Assembly (NCBI RefSeq): GCF_007828955.1
Contig: NZ_VIVR01000001.1
Location: 930,001 to 994,000 of the forward strand
Direction of reading: 5' to 3'
From: Kitasatospora atroaurantiaca
GTDB taxonomy: Bacteria > Actinomycetota > Actinomycetes > Streptomycetales > Streptomycetaceae
DNA: 64,000 nucleotides
Shown here: positions 47,406 through 58,205 of the stretch, piece after piece
How the letters are laid out: every line of letters begins with the position of its first letter
Numbering within the stretch: position 1 is the first letter of the stretch
Translations under genes and position numbers: made by a program
Notes under the pieces: generated by a model
What the model saw: only the letters and a program-made list of their open reading frames with translations
Told to the model about the DNA's origin: nothing
The model's database searches: none

Positions 47406-47918
47406 ATGGACCGACGGCCCGCCGAGACGGGAGGCTCGGAGCAGGAACCACCCCGGCGGCACGAGACCCCGTACGAGCGGGCCGACCGCCGCTGGTCGGA
47501 GATGCTCCAGGAGGTACGCGTCGCCCAGACGGGTGCGCAGATCCTGTTCGGCTTTCTGCTGAGCGTCGCGTTCACCAATCGCTTCGCGGAACTCGGAACC
47601 TTCGACAAGACCCTCTACGTGATCACGGTCGTCCTCGGCGCGCTGGCCACCGGCACGCTGATCGCCCCGGTCTCCTACCACCGGCTGCTCTCCGGGCACC
47701 GGCTCAAGCCTCAGCTGGTCCAGGCCGGCGGGAAGCTGATCTCCGCGGGCGTCACCCTGCTGGCCGTCACGGTGGGCGCCTCGCTGCTGCTGCTCCTGCA
47801 CGTGGCCACCGGCAGCGGCACGGCCTGGGCCATCACGGCCGCGGTGATGGCCTGGTTCACGGTCTGCTGGCTGGTGCTGCCCTGGCTGCTCGTCCGCAGC
47901 CAGTCCCGGCGGCGCTGA
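47406..47918 (+). CDS. DUF6328 membrane protein
   Basis: 170 residues with four membrane helices after a charged N-terminus: AQILFGFLLSVAFTNRF, LYVITVVLGALATGTLIAPV, LISAGVTLLAVTVGASLLLL and ITAAVMAWFTVCWLVLPWLL. RWSEMLQEVRVAQTGAQILF is typical of DUF6328, a family of unknown function. It directly follows the ferritin-like gene. Confidence 0.87.
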   Translation: MDRRPAETGGSEQEPPRRHETPYERADRRWSEMLQEVRVAQTGAQILFGFLLSVAFTNRFAELGTFDKTLYVITVVLGALATGTLIAPVSYHRLLSGHRLKPQLVQAGGKLISAGVTLLAVTVGASLLLLLHVATGSGTAWAITAAVMAWFTVCWLVLPWLLVRSQSRRR

Positions 47919-47958
47919 GAGAGGCTCCGCCAGCAGGTGCACCGATCAGGATCGGGTA

Positions 47959-48038
47959 TCCCAGGGGCGCGGGGAACTGCGCGAAGCGGGAGGCTGCAGG
48001 CGGCACCTTCTGATCTCGCGCAGTTCCCCGCGCCCTGT
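47959..48038. repeat. Interspersed inverted repeat, copy 2
   Basis: Arms AGGGGCGCGGGGAACTGCGC and CGCGCAGTTCCCCGCGCCCT can pair with one another, separated by about 33 nt. It lies between the convergent DUF6328 and F420-oxidoreductase genes. Confidence 0.85.
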
Positions 48039-48073
48039 GGTCGGCCCGCTGCCATACCGGCTGGCGGATGCCC

Positions 48074-49030
48074 TCAGCGCCTGAGCTCCGGCAGTACCCG
48101 GTCCCGGTAGAAGTCGAAGAACCCCTCGTAGCCGGGGCCGGTCTGGCCGACGTAGACCTCGTCGAACCGGGCCTCGACGAACGGGCGCAGCAGCGCCAGG
48201 TGCTCCTCGGGGTCGTCGCCGCAGACGCCCGCATCGGCCACCATCTGCTCGGTCACCAGCCGGCTCGCCTGCTCGAAGTGCCGTGGTGTGGGCAGGATCT
48301 GGGCCAGTTCACCGGGCAGCAGCTCGGTCGGCCAGAGCCGGTGCCTGGTCCGGACCGCCTCCTGGCGATCGGGGCCCCAGCAGACCTTGGCGGTACCGAT
48401 CACCGGCCGGCCCTCCCCGCCGGCGTGCCGGAACGCCCGGACCAGCTCGGGGTCCGGGGTGGCGGTGATGAAGCCGTCCCCGATCTGCGCCGCGAGCTTC
48501 GCCGCCTTCGGGCCGAAACCGGAGACGTGGATCGGCAGCCCACCCTCCGGAGCGGTGTAGAGCCGGGCGTTCTCCACGGTGTAGTACCGGCCGTGGTGGT
48601 TCGTCAGCGCGCCGGTGAGGAGCCGGCGCATCACCGCGACCGCCTCGGCCAGCATCTCGGCCCGGACTTCGTACGACGGCCAGACCGTCCCGAGGATGTG
48701 CTCGTTGAGCGCCTCACCGGTGCCCACCCCGAGCCGGAACCGGCCCGAGGTGAGGACGCTGGAGGTCGCGGCCGCCTGGGCGATCACCGCCGGATGCACC
48801 CGCACGGTCGGGCAGGTCACCAGCGTGGTCACCGGCAGCGTGCTGACCTGGGACAACGCCCCGATCAGGGACCAGACGAACGGGCTGCTCCCCTGCTCGT
48901 CGTTCCAGGGGTGGAAGTGGTCGGACACCCCGAGGTGCGTGAACCCTGCCCGCTGGGCGAGCCGGGCCTGCTCCAGCAGCTGGGCCGGGGTGAACTCCTC
49001 GGAGCACAGGTAGTAACCGAAGGCTGTCAC
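48074..49030 (-). CDS. LLM-class F420-dependent oxidoreductase (G6PDH-like)
   Basis: 318 residues from GTG 49028-49030, with GGGAG eight nt upstream; a GTG one codon earlier is also possible. FGYYLCSEEFTPAQLLEQAR, HLGVSDHFHPWNDEQGSSPF, TCPTVRVHPAVIAQAAATSS and FRLGVGTGEALNEHILGTVW match the F420-dependent glucose-6-phosphate dehydrogenase branch (TIGR03557) of the luciferase-like barrel. The conserved non-prolyl cis region and His near the F420 pocket are present. It would use coenzyme F420 to oxidise a sugar phosphate or reduce another metabolite. Confidence 0.92.
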   Translation of the reverse strand: MTAFGYYLCSEEFTPAQLLEQARLAQRAGFTHLGVSDHFHPWNDEQGSSPFVWSLIGALSQVSTLPVTTLVTCPTVRVHPAVIAQAAATSSVLTSGRFRLGVGTGEALNEHILGTVWPSYEVRAEMLAEAVAVMRRLLTGALTNHHGRYYTVENARLYTAPEGGLPIHVSGFGPKAAKLAAQIGDGFITATPDPELVRAFRHAGGEGRPVIGTAKVCWGPDRQEAVRTRHRLWPTELLPGELAQILPTPRHFEQASRLVTEQMVADAGVCGDDPEEHLALLRPFVEARFDEVYVGQTGPGYEGFFDFYRDRVLPELRR

Positions 49031-49118
49031 CACGCATCTCCCGTATGTGGCGCGCGCTGCTCCATGAAGCGCGGCTGCCCGGGACCGGCGGACGGAAACC
49101 TCGGGCCGGCCCGCGCTC

Positions 49119-49508
49119 TCAGTCGCCCTCCGGCTGCCGGAGGGCCTCCTCGACGGTGTCGTACACCCGGAGGACCTCCTGGACGCCGGTGATCTCCAGC
49201 ATGCGGAAGACGATCGGCCGGGGTGCCACCAGCACCAGGCTGCCGCCCGCCTCCTCGGCGGTGGCCTGCGACCGGAGCAGCAGGCTGAGGCCGGTGGAGT
49301 CGCAGAACTCCAGGCCACCGCAGTCGACCACCAGCCGGCCAGGGGCCTCGAGGAGGGCGGAGTCGAGCGCCGCACGGAGCGGTTCGAGGCTGTCCTGGTC
49401 GAGTTCGCCCTCGGGCCGCATCACGACGCCGAGCGCCGAGACGCTCACCGACACCGTCAGCTGCCCGGCACCGGCCGTCCCGGCCTCACCTGCGGTGTCA
49501 CGGTCCAT
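49119..49508 (-). CDS. STAS-domain anti-anti-sigma factor
   Basis: 129 residues from ATG 49506-49508, with GGGAGGAG upstream. VVMRPEGELDQDSLEPLRAA and RLVVDCGGLEFCDSTGLSLL form the STAS fold. The Ser of CDSTG is the site phosphorylated by RsbW-type kinases and freed by SpoIIE phosphatases. It is close to a HATPase gene (51.0 kb), with the AI-2E gene between them, and may belong to the same partner-switching circuit. Confidence 0.93.
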   Translation of the reverse strand: MDRDTAGEAGTAGAGQLTVSVSVSALGVVMRPEGELDQDSLEPLRAALDSALLEAPGRLVVDCGGLEFCDSTGLSLLLRSQATAEEAGGSLVLVAPRPIVFRMLEITGVQEVLRVYDTVEEALRQPEGD

Positions 49509-49720
49509 CGGCTCGCTCCTCCCGATCACGCGGGCCTCACCAAATCCACCATAGGCCCGCCGCACCCCTGGGCCGCGACGCCGCTTCGCAGCGCTTCACT
49601 CCACTGCGACGCCCTTTCGACAGCGCCTCCCGAGGAATTCCCGGCGGGCCTCGGCGCGTGACACCGGCGACGCGCCCGCGAGTGTGCAGCCTGGTGGGGA
49701 CCGACAGGAGGGTCTCCACG

Positions 49721-49804
49721 ATGGCCATCACACCGCGGGGCACGGGGCGTCCGCCCGGCACCCGGCACCCCCGCCCCGCCCAGGCAGCCGTGGTGTGGGC
49801 ATGA
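49721..49804 (+). CDS. 27-residue leader ORF overlapping the AI-2E gene by ATGA
   Basis: ATG with AGGAGG nine nt upstream, then 27 codons (product begins MAITPRGTGRPPG) ending in a TGA that overlaps the next gene's ATG (ATGA, 49801-49804). The good ribosome site belongs to this ORF, while the AI-2E start has none of its own. It therefore probably acts through translational coupling rather than through its peptide, which is Arg/Pro-rich and has no family. Confidence 0.5.
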   Translation: MAITPRGTGRPPGTRHPRPAQAAVVWA

Positions 49805-51009
49805 GCCACCGGCCCGGCGAGCCGGAGCCGGGCGGGCAGACCGGCAGCCGGCGCCCGTCGGGCGGTCGGCGGGTGCTCCGGAGCCGGGGCCCTCGGGCCG
49901 TCGTACGGGCGGTGCCGCGCTCCCCGGGCGCCCCGCCGGTTCATGCCGGACTCCGGCAGGCGGCCGACTACGCGTGGCGCCTGCTGGTCGTCGGGGTGGC
50001 CGTCTACGCGGTGGTCAACATCCTGGGGCGCTTCCAGCTCATCGCCGTCGCCATCTTCCTGGCGCTGGTCATCACCTCGGTGCTGCGGCCGCTCGCCGAC
50101 CTGCTGGCGCGCAGGCTTCCGCGCGCGATCGCCGTGCTGATCTGCCTGATCGGCGCGCTGGTGGTGCTGGCCGGTCTGCTGTCCCTGGTCGGCAATGCGG
50201 TGGCGGGCGAGGCGGCCACGCTGGGGCGGGAGTTGCAGGGCGGCCTGACCCGGATCGAGCGGTGGCTGCAGGGGCCGCCGTTCCGGGTCAGCGCGGGGAC
50301 GGTCTCCGGCCTGCGGGGAAAGATCTCCTCCTACATCAGCTCGCATCGCTCGGCACTGATCAGCACCGCCGTCAGCGGGGCCGGCCGGCTCGTCGAGGTG
50401 GCGACCGGCGCCGCGCTCTCGCTGTTCTGCTCGCTGTTCTTCCTGTACTCGGGCGACCGGATGTGGCTCTGGTCCCAGCGGCAGCTCCCGCCCGGAGCCC
50501 GACAGCCCTGGGACCGGGCGGGGAGAGCCGCCTGGCGCACCTTCGCCGGCTACACCCGGGGGATCGTGATCGTCGCCGCGACCAATGCGGCGCTGGTGGG
50601 CATCGCGCTGTTCGCGCTCCAGGTGCCGCTCGCGCTGCCGCTGACGCTGCTGGAGTTCTTCGCCTCCTTCGTGCCGCTGATCGGCTCGCCGGTCGCCATG
50701 GTGGTCGCCTCGGTCGTCGCGCTGGCCGCCCGCGGCCCGGTCACGGCCATCATCGTCCTGCTGCTGATCGTGGTCATCGGCCAGATCGAGGGGCATGTCC
50801 TGCACCCGCTGGTGATGAGCTGGGCGGTCAGCCTGCACCCCGTGGTGGTGGCCGTCTCGGTACTCGCCGGCGGAATCGCCGCCGGCGTGGTGGGGGCGGT
50901 CGTGGCCGTTCCGGCGGTGTCGGTGATCTGGGCCGTGATCAGCGAACTGCGCACTCCGGCGCCTGCCGAGCCCCCGCCCGAACCCGTTCCCGGAGCCGGT
51001 GACGGCTGA
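49801..51009 (+). CDS. AI-2E family transporter
   Basis: 402 residues from ATG 49801. After a basic Arg/Gly-rich N-terminal tail of about 55 residues there are eight hydrophobic segments, among them LLVVGVAVYAVVNILG and LIAVAIFLALVITSVLRPLA. The motif LLEFFASFVPLIGSP, then LLLIVVIGQIEGHVLHPLVM, is characteristic of the PF01594 family, as is the final PAVSVIWAVISEL. Family members export small molecules or exchange Na+/H+; the AI-2 link is historical. Flanked by STAS and HATPase genes. Confidence 0.93.
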   Translation: MSHRPGEPEPGGQTGSRRPSGGRRVLRSRGPRAVVRAVPRSPGAPPVHAGLRQAADYAWRLLVVGVAVYAVVNILGRFQLIAVAIFLALVITSVLRPLADLLARRLPRAIAVLICLIGALVVLAGLLSLVGNAVAGEAATLGRELQGGLTRIERWLQGPPFRVSAGTVSGLRGKISSYISSHRSALISTAVSGAGRLVEVATGAALSLFCSLFFLYSGDRMWLWSQRQLPPGARQPWDRAGRAAWRTFAGYTRGIVIVAATNAALVGIALFALQVPLALPLTLLEFFASFVPLIGSPVAMVVASVVALAARGPVTAIIVLLLIVVIGQIEGHVLHPLVMSWAVSLHPVVVAVSVLAGGIAAGVVGAVVAVPAVSVIWAVISELRTPAPAEPPPEPVPGAGDG

Positions 51010-51013
51010 GTCT

Positions 51014-51427
51014 TCAGCGCTCGGCCACCGTGGCGTGCACGATCTTGCCGGTGCCGGTGGGGACCACCCGGAATCCGCGGCTCAGGCCGTTCACCACGCG
51101 CAGCCCGTACCCGGCCGGTTCGGGCACCCGGCGCGGTTCCGGCAGGCGCGGGCTGGTGTCCTCCACGGCGACCTCGACCGTGCCGCTCCCGGTGACGCTG
51201 ACCGTCAGGCGGCAGGGCCCGGGGGCGTGACGGCACGCGTTGCCGACGAGCTCGCTGACCACGAGCACGACGTCCTGTCGGGTGTCCTCGGCCGGCCCGG
51301 GCCCGGCGCCGTCCCCGAGACCGGCCAGGAACCGCATGGTCACCCGGCGGGCCGTCCGCGCCGAACCGGGGCGCCCGTCGAGATCAAGGCTGAAGGCCGG
51401 AATCCCGGACACTCCCACGGAGATCAT
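51014..51427 (-). CDS. RsbW/SpoIIAB-type ATP-binding anti-sigma kinase
   Basis: 137 residues from ATG 51425-51427. VVLVVSELVGNACRHAPGPC is the N box of GHKL kinases (Glu and Asn for Mg-ATP), and AGYGLRVVNGLSRGFRVVPT the G2 region. The length fits a single-domain HATPase_c_2 protein. It may phosphorylate the STAS protein at 49.1 kb and bind a sigma factor encoded elsewhere. Its stop lies 4 nt beyond the AI-2E stop, on the opposite strand. Confidence 0.92.
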   Translation of the reverse strand: MISVGVSGIPAFSLDLDGRPGSARTARRVTMRFLAGLGDGAGPGPAEDTRQDVVLVVSELVGNACRHAPGPCRLTVSVTGSGTVEVAVEDTSPRLPEPRRVPEPAGYGLRVVNGLSRGFRVVPTGTGKIVHATVAER

Positions 51428-51656
51428 CTCCCGACTCCGCTGTCGTTCGTACCCACTCGGCCGGTGGTCAATCACCCGCCGGCCGGCCGTGTCAGCCGCA
51501 CGGGCCCGGGTAGGCGCACGATGAGGCACCCACACGGTGCGCGAGCTCCTGCCTAGGACCAGCTGTACGAGGAGGCGAAGCACCGCGCATCAAGGGCCGT
51601 TCAAAGATGAACAAGAAGCAGCTCGCCCAGGCCCTGGGCTGTTGAGAGGCACGACC

Positions 51657-51863
51657 ATGAGCATCCCGGTCCCCAAGGACCCCGACACCCGGCCGCCGAT
51701 GCCGGAGCCTTTCCCGAACCCGCACCCGAATCCAGACCCCTGGCCGGACGGGGAGCCGACCCCTACGCCGCCCCTGCCCGACCCCGCCCCCGACCCGGCA
51801 CCCGTCCCCCCGACTCCGGACCCGGACCCGGCACCCCCGCCGTCGCCGGAGCCGTACCTCTGA
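51657..51863 (+). CDS. Small proline-rich acidic protein
   Basis: 68 residues, 40% or more proline, with repeated DP/PDP/PNP steps (for example PNPHPNPDPWPDGEPTP). GAGAGG lies eight nt upstream. The composition excludes a globular fold; it should form an extended polyproline-like chain. No signal peptide or membrane helix. Uncertain whether it is translated, but the frame is coding-like and ends at a repeat copy 40 nt away. Confidence 0.5.
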   Translation: MSIPVPKDPDTRPPMPEPFPNPHPNPDPWPDGEPTPTPPLPDPAPDPAPVPPTPDPDPAPPPSPEPYL

Positions 51864-51903
51864 CACCTCCTGCCCACAGCGACCAACCGATCGGATCGGG
51901 TCA

Positions 51904-51983
51904 CCCCAGGGGCGCGGGGAACTGCGCGAAACCGGAAGGCGACGACCCCTGCCCTACCGCTTCGCGCAGTTCCCCGCGCCCCT
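51904..51983. repeat. Interspersed inverted repeat, copy 3
   Basis: Arms CCAGGGGCGCGGGGAACTGC and GCGCAGTTCCCCGCGCCCCT are nearly perfect complements around a loop of about 35 nt. It lies between the convergent proline-rich and NAD(P)-binding genes. Confidence 0.88.
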
Positions 51984-52046
51984 GTGCCTGGCCCGTTGCC
52001 TCACCTACTGCGCCCCCGGAGGGCCGACCGGTACGCCTATCCCTGC

Positions 52047-52712
52047 TCAGCGCGCGACCAGCACGTCCCGCACCGCATCGGCCGCGAACACGGCACCGGA
52101 GGTGAGTTCCAGGGTGAGCCCGGCGGACTCCGGTGCGTCCAGCAGCGCCAGCAGGACGTGCGCCACGTCGTCTCGCGGCACCGAGCCGAGCGGCAGCGGC
52201 GGCTGCGCCAGCCGTACCAGCCCGGTGCCCGCGTCGTCGGTCAACGGGCCCGGGCGCAGCACCGTCCAGTCGAGTGCACGGGCCCTGAGGTCGTCCTCGG
52301 CGGCGGCCTTGGCGCGGAGGTAGGCGGAGAACTCCTCGTCCATCCCGGGTACGCCCGCGCGGTCCAGGCCCATCGTGCTGATCATCAGGTACCGGCGGAT
52401 CCCGGCCAGTTCCGCGCCGTCGGCGAGCAGGGCGGCGGCTCCCCGGTCCACGGAGTCCTTGCGGCCGCTGCCGCTGGCCGGGCCCGCGCCCGCCGCGAAG
52501 ACCACGGCGTCGGCGCCCCGCAGATGGCCGGCCAGGTCCTCCGCCGGGATGGTCTCGAGGTCGCAGACCACGGGCCGGGTGCCCAGCGCCTCCAGGTCGA
52601 AGGCCTGTTCGGCCCGGCGGATCAGCCCCGTGACGGAGTCGCCACGCGCGACGAGCAGCCGTTCCAGTCGGAGCGCGATCTTGCCATGGCCACCGGCGAT
52701 CACTACATGCAT
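52047..52712 (-). CDS. NAD(P)H-binding protein (atypical SDR, YwnB/NmrA-like)
   Basis: 221 residues. MHVVIAGGHGKIALRLERLL is an atypical GxxGxxA nucleotide motif, followed by GADAVVFAAGAGP, RYLMISTMGLDRAG and a late WTVLRPGPLTDD. The pattern matches bacterial SDR-a5-type NAD(P)H-binding proteins related to YwnB and biliverdin reductase B. They act as reductases or as redox-sensing regulators. Complete and well conserved, though the substrate is unknown. Confidence 0.9.
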   Translation of the reverse strand: MHVVIAGGHGKIALRLERLLVARGDSVTGLIRRAEQAFDLEALGTRPVVCDLETIPAEDLAGHLRGADAVVFAAGAGPASGSGRKDSVDRGAAALLADGAELAGIRRYLMISTMGLDRAGVPGMDEEFSAYLRAKAAAEDDLRARALDWTVLRPGPLTDDAGTGLVRLAQPPLPLGSVPRDDVAHVLLALLDAPESAGLTLELTSGAVFAADAVRDVLVAR

Positions 52713-52810
52713 GCAGTCGACGCTACCCCGGGCATGCCGTGAGTCCGTGCAGCGCCACGGCCCGGACCCGCCCTCTACCGGGCGGGCCCGAGCGCCGCGG
52801 TGACGGAACG

Positions 52811-53377
52811 TCAGTCGACCGGAGCCTTGTCGCGCAGGACTTCGATGAAGGCGCGCATCCAGCCGGGGTGGTCCGGCCAGGCGCGGGCGGAGACCAGCAC
52901 ACCGTCCACCACGGCCTCGCCGTCCTCGAAGCCGGCCCCGCCCGCCAGCACATCGGGCTCAAGGGCCGGGTAGGCGGCCGTACGACGGCCCGTCAGCGAT
53001 CCGGCGGCCAGCGTGATCAGCGGACCGTGGCAGATCTGCGCCACCGGCTTGTCGAGCTCGAAGAAGTGGGTGACGATCCGCTGCACCTCGGGGTTGTTGC
53101 GCAGGTACTCCGGCGCGCGTCCGCCCGGCAGCACCAGAGCGGCGTACTCCGCCGGGTCGACCTCGCCGAAGGCCAGGTCGGCCGGCCAGGTGTAGCCGGG
53201 CTTCTCCGTGTAGGTGTCGAAGCCGTCCACGAAGTCGTGGACCACGAACTGCAGCGTCTTGCGGGTGGGCGCCGCGATGTGCACCTCGTACCCTTCCTCG
53301 CGCAGGCGCTGGTACGGGTAGAAGACCTCCAGCGACTCCGCCGCGTCGCCGGTGACGATCAGGATCTTGGCTGCCAT
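52811..53377 (-). CDS. DJ-1/PfpI family protein
   Basis: 188 residues. ILIVTGDAAESLEVFYPYQR has the conserved Glu partner, and PVAQICHGPLITLAAGSLTG the elbow Cys (C-H-G). The remaining sequence (AALVLPGGRAPEYLRNNPEV) fits PfpI proteins better than human DJ-1. Such proteins act as intracellular protease-like or deglycase enzymes. Complete; divergent from the phosphatase gene by about 220 nt. Confidence 0.93.
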   Translation of the reverse strand: MAAKILIVTGDAAESLEVFYPYQRLREEGYEVHIAAPTRKTLQFVVHDFVDGFDTYTEKPGYTWPADLAFGEVDPAEYAALVLPGGRAPEYLRNNPEVQRIVTHFFELDKPVAQICHGPLITLAAGSLTGRRTAAYPALEPDVLAGGAGFEDGEAVVDGVLVSARAWPDHPGWMRAFIEVLRDKAPVD

Positions 53378-53595
53378 GCCCGGGTACGTCCTTTCGTCCG
53401 CCCACCCGATGTGGGCCCCGCCTCACCCTGCCGCGCGGCGGACCACGGAGCAATGAGGCGCGCGCCCCCGCCCTGCCCCGCGCCCCACCGATGCACCCGT
53501 GCGCCACCGCCGGTCCCGCCGACGGCTCTCCGCGCGCGCCGGGGCCGCCCGCCGCCTACCGTGCTGAGCAGGGCCGTCACACGCAGGAGGTCGTC

Positions 53596-54390
53596 ATGCC
53601 GAGTTCGCAGGCCGTCGAGTCCGTCACCGTCGCCAACCTGCGGGATCTGGGCGGTATCCCGCTGCCCGACGGCGGCCGGGTACGGCCGGGTACGGTCTTC
53701 CGCTCCGGACAGCTCGACCGGCTCGACCTGGCCGGCGAGCCCGCCTTCGCCGCCCTCCGGCTGCGTACCGTGGTGGACCTCCGTACGGAGTACGAGCGCA
53801 CGGCCCGGCCCGACCGGATGCCCGGCGGCGCGCACCTGCTGGTCGCGGACGTGATGGCGGACTCGGCCGGCTCCGGAGCCGCCTCCCGGCTGGGCGCCGC
53901 GATGGCCGATCCGGCCCTGGCCAACCGCACCTTCGACGGCCGCCGCGCCCAGCAGGCCCTGATGGACGACTACCGCGCCTTCGTCACCAGCGCCTCCGCC
54001 CGCGCCGCGTACAAGCAGCTCCTCACCGCCGTCGCCCGTCCCGAGGGCGGGCCGCTGCTGTTCCACTGCACGGCGGGCAAGGACCGGACGGGCTGGGGTG
54101 CCACGCTGATCCTCCTGCTGCTCGGCGCGGATACCCGGACCGTCGAGGCGGAGTACCTCTCCGTCGCTCCCGCGGTGAAGGCCGCCTTCGCGCCCGTGAT
54201 CGAGGCTTTCATCCGCGCGGGCGGCAACCCGGAGATCGCCGAGGCGATCCTCACCGTCCGCCCGGCGTACCTGGCCGCCGCCCTCGACACGATGACCGAC
54301 CTCTGGGGAGATGCGGAGAGCTACGCCCGCGCCGGGCTCGGCCTCAAGGACGAGACCCTGGACGCGCTCCGCGCCCGGCTCATCGCCTGA
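53596..54390 (+). CDS. Protein-tyrosine phosphatase (dual-specificity, Y_phosphatase3 type)
   Basis: 264 residues from ATG 53596 with AGGAGG upstream. NLRDLGGIPLPDGGRVRPGT with FRSGQLDRL open the domain and HCTAGKDRTGWGA is the HC(x5)R P-loop. The Asp general acid may lie in one of the loops before it. It resembles MptpB-like tyrosine phosphatases, which also act on phosphoinositides and phospho-Ser/Thr. No signal peptide. Followed by a strong terminator. Confidence 0.93.
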   Translation: MPSSQAVESVTVANLRDLGGIPLPDGGRVRPGTVFRSGQLDRLDLAGEPAFAALRLRTVVDLRTEYERTARPDRMPGGAHLLVADVMADSAGSGAASRLGAAMADPALANRTFDGRRAQQALMDDYRAFVTSASARAAYKQLLTAVARPEGGPLLFHCTAGKDRTGWGATLILLLLGADTRTVEAEYLSVAPAVKAAFAPVIEAFIRAGGNPEIAEAILTVRPAYLAAALDTMTDLWGDAESYARAGLGLKDETLDALRARLIA

Positions 54391-54406
54391 GCCACAGCCG
54401 CCCGTC

Positions 54407-54440
54407 CCGCCGCGACCGCCCCTTCCGGTCGCGGCGGTTT
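54407..54440 (+). terminator. 12-bp perfect hairpin followed by TTT
   Basis: Arms CCGCCGCGACCG (54407-54418) and CGGTCGCGGCGG (54426-54437) with a 7-nt loop, then TTT. It begins 17 nt after the phosphatase stop. Confidence 0.85.
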
Positions 54441-54524
54441 GACGTTCTCGGCATCACGGGGATACCTGTCCATGACAATTCTTTGCGAGGCTCCCAACGG
54501 TCCGTCCACCCCACTGGAGGTCCC

Positions 54525-55655
54525 GTGTCCCTCAGCCTGCACGTGTCCGGCTCGGCCCGCTCCCGCTTCGGCTCGCGATTACGACACTGGCGCCGCCTGC
54601 GCGGGCTCAGCCAGGCGGAGCTCGGCCGGCGCCTCGGGTACGACGACTCCCACATCAGCCGGGTCGAGAACACCCGCCGCTGGCCACCCGCGGGAATGGC
54701 CGAGCGGATCGACGAACTTCTCGGCACCGACGGGGAGTTGGCAGAGCTCTGGCCGCAGGTCGAGCAGGAGCGGCAGCGGCTCGCCCAGCGCGGCCGCGCC
54801 CTGGCCACCCCGGCTCCCGTCGACGGCATGGAGCAGCTGCTGGACGCCTACCGCGCCGCCGGGCAGGCGATGGGCGGCCGCGCCCTGGTCGACGTCCTGG
54901 AGCATCACATCCGCCTGATCGCCCGCCAGCAGCGCGGCGCGCAGCCGGCGGCGCGGGCCCGACTGTCCTCCCTGGCCGCCAGATACGCCGAACTCGCGGG
55001 CTGGGCCCGCTTCGACGACGCCGAGTACGGGCGGGCGCTCGTCTGGTACGAGCACGGGCGTGAGTTCGCCGCCTCCGCCGGGGACTCCGGGACGACGTGC
55101 CTTCTCCTGGCCCGGCAGAGCGCGGTGCACTGGTCCTGCGGCCACTCCGCCGCCGCGATCGCCTCGGCCGCGGCGGCGTACGAGACGGCACGCGGACGGC
55201 CCGCCCTGCAGGCCCGCGCAGCAATCGCCCGGGCCCGCGGCCTTGCACTGGCCGGTGACCGCTCGGGCACCCAGCGGGCACTCGAGGAGGCGGCCGCGCT
55301 CACCGAGGCGGCTGCCCGGAGCCGAGCCGCGCAGCGCTGGGCGGGCGAGGCCGACGCGGTGCTCTCCGTCGCACACGGCACCTGCCACCGGGACCTGGCG
55401 GTGCGGACGGGCCGCCGCGCGCACGCCCGGGCCGCGGTCACGGGCCTGCTCGACGCCCTGGCCCAACTGCCCGTCGAGAAGGATCACTTCAGAGCCCTGG
55501 TGACCGCCCGGCTGGCCGGCGCGTACGCCTGGGCCGGCGAGCCCGAGGCCGCGGCCGCGACGCTGGGACGGGTCGCGGAGAGCACCGGCGGGCGGGTGGC
55601 GCAGGAACGGCGGCAGGCCGAGGCCTGGCTCGCCCGCCACCGCGTCTCGGCCTGA
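54525..55655 (+). CDS. XRE-family helix-turn-helix regulator
   Basis: 376 residues from GTG 54525-54527, with GGAGG four nt before. FGSRLRHWRRLRGLSQAELG, then RRLGYDDSHISRVENTRRWP, is the Cro/C1 helix-turn-helix (about residues 12-72). The remaining 300 residues are alpha-helical and Ala/Arg-rich, with TPR-like repeats (LALAGDRSGTQRALEEAAAL, AGAYAWAGEPEAAAATLGRV). This layout is common among streptomycete XRE regulators of development and antibiotic genes. Target unknown. Confidence 0.92.
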   Translation: MSLSLHVSGSARSRFGSRLRHWRRLRGLSQAELGRRLGYDDSHISRVENTRRWPPAGMAERIDELLGTDGELAELWPQVEQERQRLAQRGRALATPAPVDGMEQLLDAYRAAGQAMGGRALVDVLEHHIRLIARQQRGAQPAARARLSSLAARYAELAGWARFDDAEYGRALVWYEHGREFAASAGDSGTTCLLLARQSAVHWSCGHSAAAIASAAAAYETARGRPALQARAAIARARGLALAGDRSGTQRALEEAAALTEAAARSRAAQRWAGEADAVLSVAHGTCHRDLAVRTGRRAHARAAVTGLLDALAQLPVEKDHFRALVTARLAGAYAWAGEPEAAAATLGRVAESTGGRVAQERRQAEAWLARHRVSA

Positions 55656-55668
55656 CGGCACCGACGCC

Positions 55669-55698
55669 GTGGTGCCCCCTCCGGGGAGGGGGCACCAC
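55669..55698. terminator. Bidirectional 14-bp hairpin
   Basis: Arms 55669-55682 and 55685-55698 are perfect complements (GTGGTGCCCCCTCC and its reverse). It lies between the convergent XRE and trypsin genes, close to both stops. Confidence 0.85.
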
Positions 55699-55708
55699 GA
55701 GGTCACGG

Positions 55709-58170
<2,462 letters not shown>

Positions 58171-58205
58171 AGCTGCTTCCTACAGGGGCGCGGGTGGGCC
58201 GAGCC

